In this document: piece after piece, positions 7,306 to 15,192 of the stretch
Numbering within the stretch: the first letter of the stretch is position 1
How the letters are laid out: the number at the start of each line of letters is the position of its first letter
Assembly (NCBI RefSeq): GCF_035506375.1
Contig: NZ_DATJPM010000021.1
Location: 1 to 18,105 of the forward strand
Source of the DNA: Methanocella sp.
GTDB lineage: Archaea > Halobacteriota > Methanocellia > Methanocellales > Methanocellaceae
Reading direction: 5' to 3'
Length of the DNA stretch: 18,105 bases
The notes under the pieces: generated by a model
The model's database searches: none
Seen by the model: the letters and a program-made list of their open reading frames with translations, nothing else
Told to the model about the DNA's origin: nothing
Translations under genes and position numbers: made by a program

Positions 7306-8076
7306 ATGAACGAGACAACGGTCGTCGAATATGGCGAAAAGGCCCTGGACACGCCTGTCATGATCGTCGGGCTTCCGGGCATCGGACTGATCGGCAAGCT
7401 GGTAGCTGAACACATCATCGGCGAGCTGAAGGCCGAGAAGATCATGGAGATCTTCTCCCCGCACTTACCGCCCCAGGTGAACGTTAACCCCGATGGCACG
7501 ACAAAGCTGGTCAGCAACGAGGTCTATGCGTATAAAGGAAATGAAAAGACGCCGGACCTGCTTATTCTCGTCGGCGACTATCAGAGCGTGACCAACGACG
7601 GCCACTATGAGCTCGCAGGCATTTATCTGGACATTGCCGAGAAATTCAAGGCCCGGCGTATTTATACGCTGGGCGGCTACGGCACGGGCAAGCTCATGGA
7701 TGTACCGCACGTCCTCTACGCCACGAATAAGGCAGACATCATCGACGAGGTCAAGTCCTACGGCGCCATGTTCAACGAGGGCGAGCTGTCCGGCGGCATC
7801 ATCGGCGCCTCCGGCCTGATCCTAGGGCTGGGAGAGCTCCGGGGCATCGAGGCGGTCTGTCTCATGGGCGAGACGTCCGGATACCTCGTGGACCCGAAGA
7901 GCGCCCAGGCGGTCCTGGCGGTGCTCTCGAAAGCGCTTAACCTGTCGGTCGACACGAAGGAGCTCGAGGCCAGGGCGGCGGAGATCGAGAAGATCATTAC
8001 CAAGATCAAAGAGATGGAGCAGCAACAGCAGCCCGGGCCGAAGGACTTCACGGCTGAAGACAAGTACATCGTCTGA
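7306..8076 (+). CDS. PAC2-family protein (proteasome assembly chaperone-like)
   Basis: This 256-residue protein matches the archaeal PAC2 family (proteasome assembly chaperone 2-like; some members are Pba-type chaperones). Typical motifs are MIVGLPGIGLIGKLVAEHI near residue 19, LLILVGDYQ (about 85-93), LGGYGTGK and GEL-GGIIGASGLILGLG. The C-terminal third ends in a helical, Glu/Lys/Gln-rich segment. The last residues are KYIV, with tyrosine third from the end rather than second, so it is not an exact HbYX proteasome-docking motif. The position after nop10 is conserved in many archaea. Family membership is confident; a direct role in proteasome assembly in this organism is inference. Transcription probably ends in the T-rich stretch that follows. 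Confidence 0.88.
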   Translation: MNETTVVEYGEKALDTPVMIVGLPGIGLIGKLVAEHIIGELKAEKIMEIFSPHLPPQVNVNPDGTTKLVSNEVYAYKGNEKTPDLLILVGDYQSVTNDGHYELAGIYLDIAEKFKARRIYTLGGYGTGKLMDVPHVLYATNKADIIDEVKSYGAMFNEGELSGGIIGASGLILGLGELRGIEAVCLMGETSGYLVDPKSAQAVLAVLSKALNLSVDTKELEARAAEIEKIITKIKEMEQQQQPGPKDFTAEDKYIV

Positions 8077-8085
8077 CCACGTAAT

Positions 8086-8130
8086 CCATTTCTTTTTAAA
8101 CCGCTTCCGTTTTCTTTCGTTTTATCTTCG
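8086..8130 (+). terminator. Oligo-T termination zone after the PAC2 gene
   Basis: Several T-runs (TTTCTTTTT, CGTTTTC, TTCGTTTTAT) follow the stop at 8076 within about 50 bases. Clusters of T-tracts without a stem are the usual archaeal RNA polymerase termination signal. Confidence 0.45.
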
Positions 8131-8204
8131 GGTAACTTTCAGTATTCTATGCCCCTATACTGATTATCGTAAATCCCGATCACTTTACCGGGGGGTGAAC
8201 ACGA

Positions 8205-8243
8205 ATGTGCGACACCTGTGGCTGTGGCAAGAAACCCAAATAA
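8205..8243 (+). CDS. 12-residue cysteine-rich mini-protein
   Basis: The ORF encodes MCDTCGCGKKPK: three cysteines in a CxxCxC pattern and a lysine tail. A near-ideal ribosome binding site, GGGGGGTGA (8190-8198), lies six bases before the ATG and is one of the best in the window. A weak TATA-like element at about 8152-8160 would start transcription near 8183. The peptide resembles the N-terminal CxxCxC metal-binding segments of some HypB-like or metallochaperone proteins, but no following domain exists: the stop is clean and the next gene converges. It could bind a metal or act as a leader peptide. I know no named family for it. Confidence 0.5.
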   Translation: MCDTCGCGKKPK

Positions 8244-8274
8244 AAAAGATTCAGGGGAGGGTAAAAGCCCTTCC
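8241..8274 (-). terminator. Hairpin plus U-run after the KH gene
   Basis: Read on the minus strand, GGAAGGG (8268-8274) pairs with CCCTCCC (8255-8261), including one G-U pair, around a six-base loop. It is followed by AATC and a run of T. This looks like a stem and U-tract end for the rio1/KH message, lying just after the mini-ORF on the opposite strand. Confidence 0.5.
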
Positions 8275-8286
8275 ATATCACTATTA

Positions 8287-8829
8287 CTAATAAATGGAAT
8301 CCATCTGTGTCCTTTTTAGCTCACGCCGGCGCTTTTCCAGGAAGCCATAGACGGCTCCATGGGGCGCCCCGTCGATGAGCATGTTAAGAGCTTCGCGGAC
8401 CGTCGCAAGCTGCTCGGAGTCGCCGATGATACCTACTGTCTTTCCATAGACAGATATCCTCGCGCCCGTCATCTGCTCGATGACCTCGCGGGTCTTGCCG
8501 TTCTTGCCGATAATGCGGCCTTTAAGCCTCTTGAGGTCGGCGGGCGAGTCGGTCATCGTCGAGAGGTCGATGACGTCCAGAACCAGGTCTTCGTTTTCGA
8601 GGAGCTTGAGGGCCTTCTCGGGGCTGAACCCGCGGGCGACGGCCTTAATGACCTCGCTGGCCTTGAGCGCCTTGAATGAGTCGTCGCCGGACTCGATGAT
8701 CACGACCCCGCTCTCGCTGTCCACGTCAAGCATCGCTCCCGTCTTCTCCTCGATGATCTTTTTAATGTTGCCCTCGACGCCGATGATCGCGCCGATACGG
8801 TCCTGCGGGACCTTGATGTGCTCCTGCAT
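8287..8829 (-). CDS. KH-domain RNA-binding protein (archaeal Dim2/Pno1-like)
   Basis: The 180-residue protein has two KH domains. The first carries the loop G-V-E-G (residues 17-20) in IIGVEGNIKKIIEEKTGA. The second carries the loop G-K-N-G (108-111) in GRIIGKNGKTREVIEQMTGA. This two-KH layout and length match archaeal Dim2/Pno1/Krr1-like proteins, which bind the 3' end of 16S rRNA during small-subunit maturation. I prefer the ATG at 8829, with AGGA nine bases upstream. An in-frame TTG at 8838 would overlap the rio1 stop, but its ribosome binding site would be too close. It is five bases downstream of rio1, so the two are co-transcribed. Confidence 0.9.
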   Translation of the reverse strand: MQEHIKVPQDRIGAIIGVEGNIKKIIEEKTGAMLDVDSESGVVIIESGDDSFKALKASEVIKAVARGFSPEKALKLLENEDLVLDVIDLSTMTDSPADLKRLKGRIIGKNGKTREVIEQMTGARISVYGKTVGIIGDSEQLATVREALNMLIDGAPHGAVYGFLEKRRRELKRTQMDSIY

Positions 8830-8834
8830 GATGC

Positions 8835-9605
8835 TCAATCCTTTTTCATTATGAAGGCGCTAAGCTCCTCCTCGCTGCACTTCGCGCCAGATTTTTTAAA
8901 GTATCTCACGACGTTCTTAACGTCACGCGCTAAAAACTCACGCGCCATGGGATGTTCCAGCATGACCGCCTGTCCCATGTCGATGATGACCGGCTTCTCC
9001 TCGTAGAGAAGAATATTGTATTCGCTGAGGTCTCCGTGGACGAGCCGGGCTTTCTGGTAAAGCAAGTGCATATATTCGGCTACCACGTCATATACTTGCT
9101 GGGGTTGCTCCAGCCGTATATCCTTTAGCCTGGGCGCCGATACGCCATCCTTGCCTATGAACTCCATGATAAGGATATTTCGCTCGCTTATTATGGGCTC
9201 CGGCGCCCTCACCCCGACTTCCGCGGCTCTCTCGAGGTTCCTCTGCTCCTTTTTCGTCCAGGCGAACACGATGTCTTTTTTCGTGCCCCGTACGTTGGAA
9301 AAGCGGGGGTCCCCGATGAGGTAGTCCTGCATCTTCTGGAAATCGCTGGTGTTAATACGGTAGATCTTGATGGCCAGCTCCCGGCCGTTCTCGCCGATAG
9401 CGTGGAATACATCGGCTTCCTTACCCGTCGATACGACGCCGCCCATGGCCGTGATGATGCCCTTACTGGACAGCGTGTAGAGCGTCTTGAGCGTGGGCGT
9501 GTCAAAGACTCCGCTCTCTGCTTTCAGGTCGCTCGAGTCCTTGATCTTGAAGTGATATTCATCGATGCGCTTATCGATGCTCTTCATCTTTTTTTCTTGG
9601 TCCAT
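8835..9605 (-). CDS. rio1: RIO1-type serine protein kinase/ATPase
   Basis: RIO1 kinases act in late maturation of the small ribosomal subunit. The 256-residue protein shows the RIO1 P-loop STGKEADVF (59-67), the ATP-binding Lys80 in AIKIYR, the catalytic loop HGDLSEYN (190-197, Asp192 and Asn197) and the metal-binding Asp209 in IIDMGQA. The subdomain LIMEFIGKDG is also typical. Length fits archaeal RIO1, which lacks the long eukaryotic tails. All catalytic residues are present, so it should be active. It is followed directly by the Dim2-like KH gene, a functionally sensible pair. The start at 9605 is an ATG ten bases after the upstream epimerase stop. Confidence 0.96.
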   Translation of the reverse strand: MDQEKKMKSIDKRIDEYHFKIKDSSDLKAESGVFDTPTLKTLYTLSSKGIITAMGGVVSTGKEADVFHAIGENGRELAIKIYRINTSDFQKMQDYLIGDPRFSNVRGTKKDIVFAWTKKEQRNLERAAEVGVRAPEPIISERNILIMEFIGKDGVSAPRLKDIRLEQPQQVYDVVAEYMHLLYQKARLVHGDLSEYNILLYEEKPVIIDMGQAVMLEHPMAREFLARDVKNVVRYFKKSGAKCSEEELSAFIMKKD

Positions 9606-9615
9606 ATGTATCCGC

Positions 9616-10548
9616 TTATTTTCTATTCAGCAATGATCGGGCGCACATGCGTACGCTCTCTTCTGAATTATATTTAGGCTTCCAGCCAAGCGCCTTCAGC
9701 TTTTTGATCGAAAGGCCCATGAAGGGCACGTCGCCCGCCCATCCCCGCGTGCCGCCAGTATATTCCAGCTTAACATTATTCAGCCCCATCTCCTCCGTAA
9801 TTATCCGCGCGATGCCCGTAACGTCGATGCGGTCCTCGGAGCCGATGTTATATATGTTCACCGGCCCGCTATTTCTCTCCACTGCGAAGAGCATTGCGTC
9901 CACGCAGTCGCCGATGTGCAAATACGACTTCGACTGCCTGCCGTCACCCAGGATGGCCAGCTTCGCCGGGTCGTCCTTCAGTTTTCGGATAAAGTCGTAG
10001 ATAACGCCATGGGTGCTTCGGTCGCCGATGATATTGGCAAAACGATAGATCCAGGAGGCCATGCCGAACGTATGGCAGTAGGAGCTTATGAGCGCCTCGC
10101 AGGCGAGCTTTGACGCCCCGTAAAGCGATATTGGCATCAGGGGGCCGTACTCCTCGGGCGTCGGCACGATCGTCGCCTCGCCATAGATCGTCGACGTGGA
10201 GGTGAAGGCGATGTTCTTTATGCCGAGCTCACGCATAGCCTCGAGCACATTATAGGTGGCGATAATGTTCTGTTTCATGTGCACCTTCGTGTTCTCCGCG
10301 CCTAGCTTCACGTCCGGGTTCGCAGCCAGGTGATAGACCATATCAGCGCCTTTTATATCCATAATTGGGCCGACCGATATGTCCTTTTTAATAAAGTTGA
10401 ACCGGTCGTTGGGAAAATGACCGTCGATGAACTCCAGCCGGCCGCCCGACAGGTCGTCGATGACCGTGACTTCGTGGCCCCGCTCGAGCAGCCGGTCCAC
10501 CAGGTGGCTCCCGATAAACCCTGCTCCGCCCGTTACGACGAATTTCAT
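9616..10548 (-). CDS. NAD-dependent nucleotide-sugar epimerase/dehydratase
   Basis: This 310-residue extended short-chain dehydrogenase has the Rossmann motif TGGAGFIGSHL (Gly7, Gly10, Gly13) and the active-site Tyr143-x3-Lys147 in YGASK. An upstream serine/threonine-rich strand (STSTIYGE) supplies the catalytic Ser/Thr. HLAANPDV after strand 4 is typical of UDP-glucose 4-epimerase and related enzymes. It would act in the cytoplasm on nucleotide sugars feeding glycan or S-layer glycoprotein synthesis; exact substrate cannot be read from the sequence. I use the ATG at 10548, which starts MKFVVTGGAG; the TTG at 10557 is in frame but gives a non-typical start. It is the first gene of the minus-strand block with rio1 and the KH gene. 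Confidence 0.9.
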   Translation of the reverse strand: MKFVVTGGAGFIGSHLVDRLLERGHEVTVIDDLSGGRLEFIDGHFPNDRFNFIKKDISVGPIMDIKGADMVYHLAANPDVKLGAENTKVHMKQNIIATYNVLEAMRELGIKNIAFTSTSTIYGEATIVPTPEEYGPLMPISLYGASKLACEALISSYCHTFGMASWIYRFANIIGDRSTHGVIYDFIRKLKDDPAKLAILGDGRQSKSYLHIGDCVDAMLFAVERNSGPVNIYNIGSEDRIDVTGIARIITEEMGLNNVKLEYTGGTRGWAGDVPFMGLSIKKLKALGWKPKYNSEESVRMCARSLLNRK

Positions 10549-10626
10549 GTGATACAAGTATGGCGATGTACGTTTAATAATCTATGGGTTCGGCCAATAG
10601 GGCGTTTTTATGGATTAATAGACAAT

Positions 10627-10636
10627 CTATAAATAG
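10627..10636 (+). promoter_or_regulatory. Promoter of the MoxR/DUF58 membrane operon
   Basis: CTATAAATAG is a strong archaeal TATA box in the spacer between the divergent epimerase and the membrane operon. It predicts a transcript start at about 10657 and a 44-base leader. The perfect 8-bp palindrome GTCCGGAC (10657-10664) lies right at the predicted start and could be an operator. Confidence 0.5.
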
Positions 10637-10700
10637 TGCCGGATAAGTAAGTAAAGTCCGGACTACAAACCAAAATTACCTCGAACGCGGGTATTCGCCC

Positions 10701-11705
10701 ATGAAAAATAAACTCTTTACGATCATCGCCCTCGCGCTGGTCTTCATATCCATTATGCTGCTGGCGGCCGCGATACAGTATTCCAGCGGCCTCATCGGCG
10801 CACGGTCTCAGCCCCAGCAGACATATACCAGCGATATTAACATAACGGGTCAGTCAAACCACACAGATAGCGGTGCCGCAGCGTCCAGTAATAACGACTC
10901 GTCCGCGAGCCTTACGGTGCCCGAGTTATCGCTTTCCCCGCTTCCCGAGATTGTCAAAGCCCTGGGAGGCCTGCCGGACCTTCTCGATAATTCGCCCTAC
11001 AGCCCGCTTATCCTGATCGCAATACTGATCGCGCTGATACTGCTGGCCATCATCGGTTATATCCTGTGGCGGAGGCGGAAACGACCCCAAATGCAGCCCG
11101 CGGCCAGGCTCGAGCGCGTCCAGGAAAGGCCCGACCTTGATTATCATGAAGGCGACTACAGTATCAGCTTCCCGCAGATACGTGCCCCATTACCGGCCAT
11201 CTGGGGAATTAACGAGAAGCTGGACGTGGTCGTTCAGGATAAGACCGGGGATAATAATAGCCTGAGCCTTTTAGTCGACTATAAGGTCGTCGGGCATTTC
11301 AGGGCTGAACATGGCTCCGCACACGCTGTTCTTGAGCTGGAAAAGGGCGACCACCGTATCACGGTAAGTCCGGAAAACGCTCCAGGCTCTCACGGGTCCT
11401 CCTGGGCGGACATCCGGATAGTGGACTACCGGGAAGAGATCGTCCGCATGTTCAACGAAATGTATAGCGCACACATGTCAGGCCACGACGGGACCGGCCA
11501 GGAATTAACGGCCCGCGAGCTGGAGCTCGCGATGCGTAAGGGTATGCCGGAAAAAATGATAAAAAGCCTTGGCGACGCCATAATGCTCTTCGAGTACGCG
11601 AACTATAGCCTGCATGACATACAGCGAAAGGATTTTGAGGATATGTACATTTCACGTATGGGGCTAATGCCGTCCGCAGGAGGCCAGACATCCAATGTCA
11701 TATGA
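10701..11705 (+). CDS. Two-TM protein with beta-rich domain and DUF4129-like C-terminus
   Basis: The 334-residue protein starts with a hydrophobic helix (about 5-27, signal or anchor). A low-complexity Ser/Asn/Thr-rich external stretch follows (about 35-98). A second helix (101-123) ends in the basic stop RRRKR. This places the remaining 200 residues in the cytoplasm: a beta-rich segment (about 150-245) and a helical end. The end (about 247-325), with TARELELAMRKG and LFEYANYSLHDIQRKDFEDM, resembles the DUF4129 domain found next to MoxR, DUF58 and transglutaminase genes. It is the first gene of the operon and overlaps the next by 11 bases. The function of DUF4129 is not established. Assignment rests on motif shape plus gene context. 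Confidence 0.7.
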   Translation: MKNKLFTIIALALVFISIMLLAAAIQYSSGLIGARSQPQQTYTSDINITGQSNHTDSGAAASSNNDSSASLTVPELSLSPLPEIVKALGGLPDLLDNSPYSPLILIAILIALILLAIIGYILWRRRKRPQMQPAARLERVQERPDLDYHEGDYSISFPQIRAPLPAIWGINEKLDVVVQDKTGDNNSLSLLVDYKVVGHFRAEHGSAHAVLELEKGDHRITVSPENAPGSHGSSWADIRIVDYREEIVRMFNEMYSAHMSGHDGTGQELTARELELAMRKGMPEKMIKSLGDAIMLFEYANYSLHDIQRKDFEDMYISRMGLMPSAGGQTSNVI

Positions 11706-12864
11706 ACCCGATAAGCCGGTAGAAAAGATATCCGGCGAGGAGGATGCTGTCGATATAAGAAGACAGATATTCATGGGTATCATATACCGTTCAGCCGCGC
11801 TTGCGATCTTTGCCGCTTTTATGATCATATATTTCCCCACATCAGAGTATTTCTATCCGGCCGTCTACGCGGCGATAGTACTGTATGTCGGCCTCGTCGC
11901 CAGCCTGCTGATCGCGGGAAAAATGTCCCGCCCCCTGACCTATGCGTCGATCCTGCTCGCGGCCACGGTATTCCTGGCGGTGTCGCTTCCCGTCCAGGAC
12001 TTCTCAACTGCTGTGAAGAGCCTGGAGATACCCGTATTGCTCACGGGCATAATCGCGTCGCTACACTGTCTTTCAAGGGCCTACTCGGAGTTCACGGGCG
12101 TCGTAACACGGGCCCTGCTCATCGCGGCTATCGGCCTACTTTATTATTCCGCCTTTACGGCTGTCGACATGCCCGTGCTTTCCCAGCTCACGACGCTCGC
12201 CCTCATCGCCTTCGTCTCGATGGCCGTCTATTCGCTGCTCGGCATCTTAAAAAGGCATAGCAACCCGAGTATCGCATACATCGGCGGCCTGTTCTCGAAG
12301 ATCGAGAGCCCGGCCGTCGTAAGCGTGGCCGTCGCAGTCATCATGACCTACTTTTTGCTCGTCCGGCAATCGTTGACGGGCCTGGGGTCTTTCGGGCTGG
12401 GCGTGATCGAATGGGCGGCTTTGAGCGGGATCGTGCTCTTCATCTTCGTGAAGATCCAGTCGACGGCGATCTCCGACGCGGCGCAAAAAGACAAGAACGT
12501 ATACGGGACGGACGGGGCGTCCTCGGATAAGGCCGAGCTGGACAGGGCTGCGGCGGAGGTCGGAGCCTTCGTCGACGAGGGAAAAAAGGAGGGGCTGGTC
12601 ATGCTCATGGCGACGGCGCTCATCAATAATAATGTTCCGGAAAACACGGCAGGCCCTATCCTGTCGAAGATCATCGACCATGCGGACATGACCGAGCCGC
12701 CGGTTCTTTTTAAGTGGGCCGTCGGTAACATTAACGAGGCCAATCGAAATAATCGTCAGAAGGCCGTCGATGAAATGATGGCCGCCATGGCGGCGGCGAT
12801 CGATACGACAAAAGAGCATAAGAAGACGGGCGAACACAATAGTGAAAACAGACAGAGGATGTAA
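11695..12864 (+). CDS. Polytopic membrane protein with cytoplasmic helical tail
   Basis: I do not recognise this family. The 389-residue protein has about eight predicted hydrophobic helices between residues 28 and 252. A long charged, mainly helical tail follows (about 255-389), ending in a Met/Ala-rich segment and a polar Lys/Glu/Asn end. AGGAGG at 11678-11683 lies 11 bases before the ATG at 11695. The start overlaps the end of the preceding gene, and the MoxR gene follows four bases after its stop. In many relatives of this operon the multi-TM slot is filled by a transglutaminase-domain protein. Here there are no Cys-His-Asp transglutaminase motifs, so it is either a different protein or one that lost that domain. 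Confidence 0.8.
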   Translation: MSYEPDKPVEKISGEEDAVDIRRQIFMGIIYRSAALAIFAAFMIIYFPTSEYFYPAVYAAIVLYVGLVASLLIAGKMSRPLTYASILLAATVFLAVSLPVQDFSTAVKSLEIPVLLTGIIASLHCLSRAYSEFTGVVTRALLIAAIGLLYYSAFTAVDMPVLSQLTTLALIAFVSMAVYSLLGILKRHSNPSIAYIGGLFSKIESPAVVSVAVAVIMTYFLLVRQSLTGLGSFGLGVIEWAALSGIVLFIFVKIQSTAISDAAQKDKNVYGTDGASSDKAELDRAAAEVGAFVDEGKKEGLVMLMATALINNNVPENTAGPILSKIIDHADMTEPPVLFKWAVGNINEANRNNRQKAVDEMMAAMAAAIDTTKEHKKTGEHNSENRQRM

Positions 12865-12868
12865 GGTC

Positions 12869-13858
12869 ATGGAAATAGACGAGTTTCAAACGTTATCCGG
12901 CAGGATACTAAAGGCGACGTGCAGCGTTTTCGTCGGCGACGGCATCGTCGTGCAAAAGATGCTCTGCGCGGCCCTCGCCGGGGGCCACGTGCTGTTCGAG
13001 GATAACCCCGGCCTGGGGAAAACCCTGCTTGCGAAGGTCTTTGCCCGGGTATCGGGCTGTGACTGGGGGCGAGTACAGTTCACTCCCGACATGATGCCTG
13101 GCGATATCATCGGCGCACGGATCTGGAAAGACGCGAAGACGGGCTTCGTCCTGGAAAAAGGGCCCGTGTTCACGAATATCCTGCTGGCGGACGAGATTAA
13201 CCGGGCGCCGCCGAAGACCCAGTCGGCCCTGCTCGAGGCCATGGAAGAGAGGCAAGTGACCATTGAGGGCACGACCTACCGGCTCGAACGGCCATATTTT
13301 GTCATCGCGACCGAGAACCCCATCGAGCTCGAAGGAACTTTCCCCCTGCCGGAAGCCCAGCTTGACCGGTTCATGCTTAAGATGTCCACGGGATATGTCA
13401 AGACTGTGGAACAGGAAAGCGAAATTCTCCGGCGCCGCATTACCTGGAAGGCGGATGACCCTACGTCCCGGATCGAAAACGTAGTTAACCGGAACCAGAT
13501 CATCGCCATGCAGGACCTCGTAGAGTCCAGGGTCTATGCCGACGGCCAGATACTGGATTATGTGAGCCAGATCGTCCGGGCGACCCGGGAGCATCCGGCT
13601 GTCGAAGTCGGGGCAAGCCCGCGTGGAGCGCTCTCTCTGCTAAAGCTATCGCGGGCGTATGCCGCAATGTGCGGCAGGGACTTCGTCACGCCCGACGACG
13701 TCAAGCCATTCGTTTATGAGGCTCTCTCCCACCGGGTGATCATGGGCATCGAATACCAGATCGAGGGAAATATCACTCCCCGGTCCATTATCGGCGAGAT
13801 CATGTCCTCCATCGAGCCTCCTAAGGACTACGTACGGCAGGGCTTTATAAAGCGGTAG
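12869..13858 (+). CDS. MoxR-family AAA+ ATPase
   Basis: MoxR ATPases are chaperone-like AAA+ proteins that usually act on partner complexes encoded beside them. The 329 residues show Walker A DNPGLGKT (45-52), Walker B LLADEINRA (105-113, Asp108-Glu109), sensor 1 ATEN (Asn150) and an arginine-finger region PEAQLDRF (Arg167). A helical lid with GASPRGALSLLKLSRAYA completes the fold. All ATPase residues are intact. I chose the ATG at 12869 with GAGGA at 12855-12859; a GTG at 12842 would add nine residues and overlap the previous gene. The DUF58 gene starts 38 bases later. Substrate is unknown but likely the membrane partners in this operon. Confidence 0.95.
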   Translation: MEIDEFQTLSGRILKATCSVFVGDGIVVQKMLCAALAGGHVLFEDNPGLGKTLLAKVFARVSGCDWGRVQFTPDMMPGDIIGARIWKDAKTGFVLEKGPVFTNILLADEINRAPPKTQSALLEAMEERQVTIEGTTYRLERPYFVIATENPIELEGTFPLPEAQLDRFMLKMSTGYVKTVEQESEILRRRITWKADDPTSRIENVVNRNQIIAMQDLVESRVYADGQILDYVSQIVRATREHPAVEVGASPRGALSLLKLSRAYAAMCGRDFVTPDDVKPFVYEALSHRVIMGIEYQIEGNITPRSIIGEIMSSIEPPKDYVRQGFIKR

Positions 13859-13896
13859 GCGCGTGAGGGAGCGGGATATCGACGTTTTCCAGAAAC

Positions 13897-15192
13897 ATGG
13901 TCGATGAGGCGGGCTTTTTCCTGGCCTTCCTAATCGTCGGCATCGTCTTCGGCAACATTATAATGATATACGTATCCCTGGTGCCGTTCCTCTTCCTGCT
14001 CCTGTCCATGGCATACCACACAAAATACGATATAACCATCAGCCGGAACGAGAAGGTCATCAAAGCCCGCCTGAACGAGACAGTCCATGTGTCCATGACC
14101 ATCAACACGAACGGCGGCACAGGCATCTATACGATCTACGACCCGCTTCCGGATCACCTGAGCCTCGTGAAGGGAAATAACTTTCACGTCTACTGGAATG
14201 ACGGGCGGAAGCGCCCCGTTGAGCTGTCCTATGACGTCGAAGGCACGAAGCGCGGAATATATACCCTGGGGCCTGCGCACATCGAATGTTATCATAACTC
14301 CTGGATCGAGCAGCCCGTTTCCAGCATCGACGAGAAAGCGACCCGGCTCATCGTCGACCCGGAACGGCAGAACATCAAGAAAATGCGGGACCCCCGGCTC
14401 CTGTCCAGCATGCCCGTGCCCATCGGGGCGGTCAGCAAGCTCGGGCAGAGGACGACGGACTTTACCGAGATCCGCGGATACCGGCCAGGCGACCCGTACC
14501 GTACTATCAACTGGAAAGCGACGGCCAGGTTCTCGATGGCCGCCGACCAGAAGCCGTACGTGAACGAGTATGAGAAAGAAGGAAAAAAGACCGTATTCAT
14601 TTTCGTGGACGCTGGAGCCTGGGCCGGGCACGGCCCCGAGGCGGACCACGTCTATGAGCACGTGGCCAGGGCCGCGTCGGGCATCGCGTCGTTCTACCTG
14701 GAAAGGAACATGCGTGTCGGCGCATACATCTATAACTATGGCGAGCTTATAGTGCCCGATACGGGGAAAAAACAGGCATCGATCATACTCAAGGACCTGC
14801 TCGAAATACGGCCTGGAAGCCGCGATGGCGACAACGGTTTAAAAAAAGCCGTGAAAGAATGCTCGGGCCACCTGATGGGTACAATACCCCTTTTTATCAT
14901 CATTACCATGGCCGGAAGTAAAAACGCCCGCGACATTATCGAGGGCATCAAGTCCATGCGTAAATATTCGCCGGGCGCCAGGATACCGCACATTACACTA
15001 TTACACATCAAAGGCTATAACCTGGAGGCGCAAGGGCCGGCCGAAGAGACCGGGGCTTCGCTCCTCGAGTTCGATAACCTGCCATACGTAAACACTATAA
15101 AAAAGACCGGCGCGCTCGTCGTCCAGTGGGACCCGCGGACCAGCAGCCTGAGCCAGATCATGATGGCCGGCTTCGGGAGGCGCTCACGATGA
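13897..15192 (+). CDS. DUF58 membrane-anchored vWA-like protein
   Basis: The 431-residue protein begins with two closely spaced hydrophobic helices (about 7-22 and 24-42), then a beta-rich region. The DUF58 hallmark TEIRGYRPGDPYRTINWKAT follows (about residues 190-209). After it comes a von Willebrand A-like fold whose first strand reads VFIFVDAGAW (Asp238). The MIDAS metal motif is incomplete there: D-x-G-x-W instead of D-x-S-x-S. DUF58 proteins are the regular partners of MoxR ATPases. The gene ends in a 4-base ATGA overlap with the next. No close ribosome binding site precedes the ATG at 13897; an in-frame stop at 13864 bounds the start upstream. Confidence 0.92.
   Translation: MVDEAGFFLAFLIVGIVFGNIIMIYVSLVPFLFLLLSMAYHTKYDITISRNEKVIKARLNETVHVSMTINTNGGTGIYTIYDPLPDHLSLVKGNNFHVYWNDGRKRPVELSYDVEGTKRGIYTLGPAHIECYHNSWIEQPVSSIDEKATRLIVDPERQNIKKMRDPRLLSSMPVPIGAVSKLGQRTTDFTEIRGYRPGDPYRTINWKATARFSMAADQKPYVNEYEKEGKKTVFIFVDAGAWAGHGPEADHVYEHVARAASGIASFYLERNMRVGAYIYNYGELIVPDTGKKQASIILKDLLEIRPGSRDGDNGLKKAVKECSGHLMGTIPLFIIITMAGSKNARDIIEGIKSMRKYSPGARIPHITLLHIKGYNLEAQGPAEETGASLLEFDNLPYVNTIKKTGALVVQWDPRTSSLSQIMMAGFGRRSR

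Noticed and set aside
8835..8838. TTGA overlap as the start of the KH gene
   Set aside because: A TTG at 8838 would have its ribosome binding site directly abutting the codon; the ATG at 8829 has AGGA at proper spacing.
13863..13907. Short GTG frame between the MoxR and DUF58 genes
   Set aside because: It has 14 codons, overlaps the DUF58 start and shows no family resemblance.
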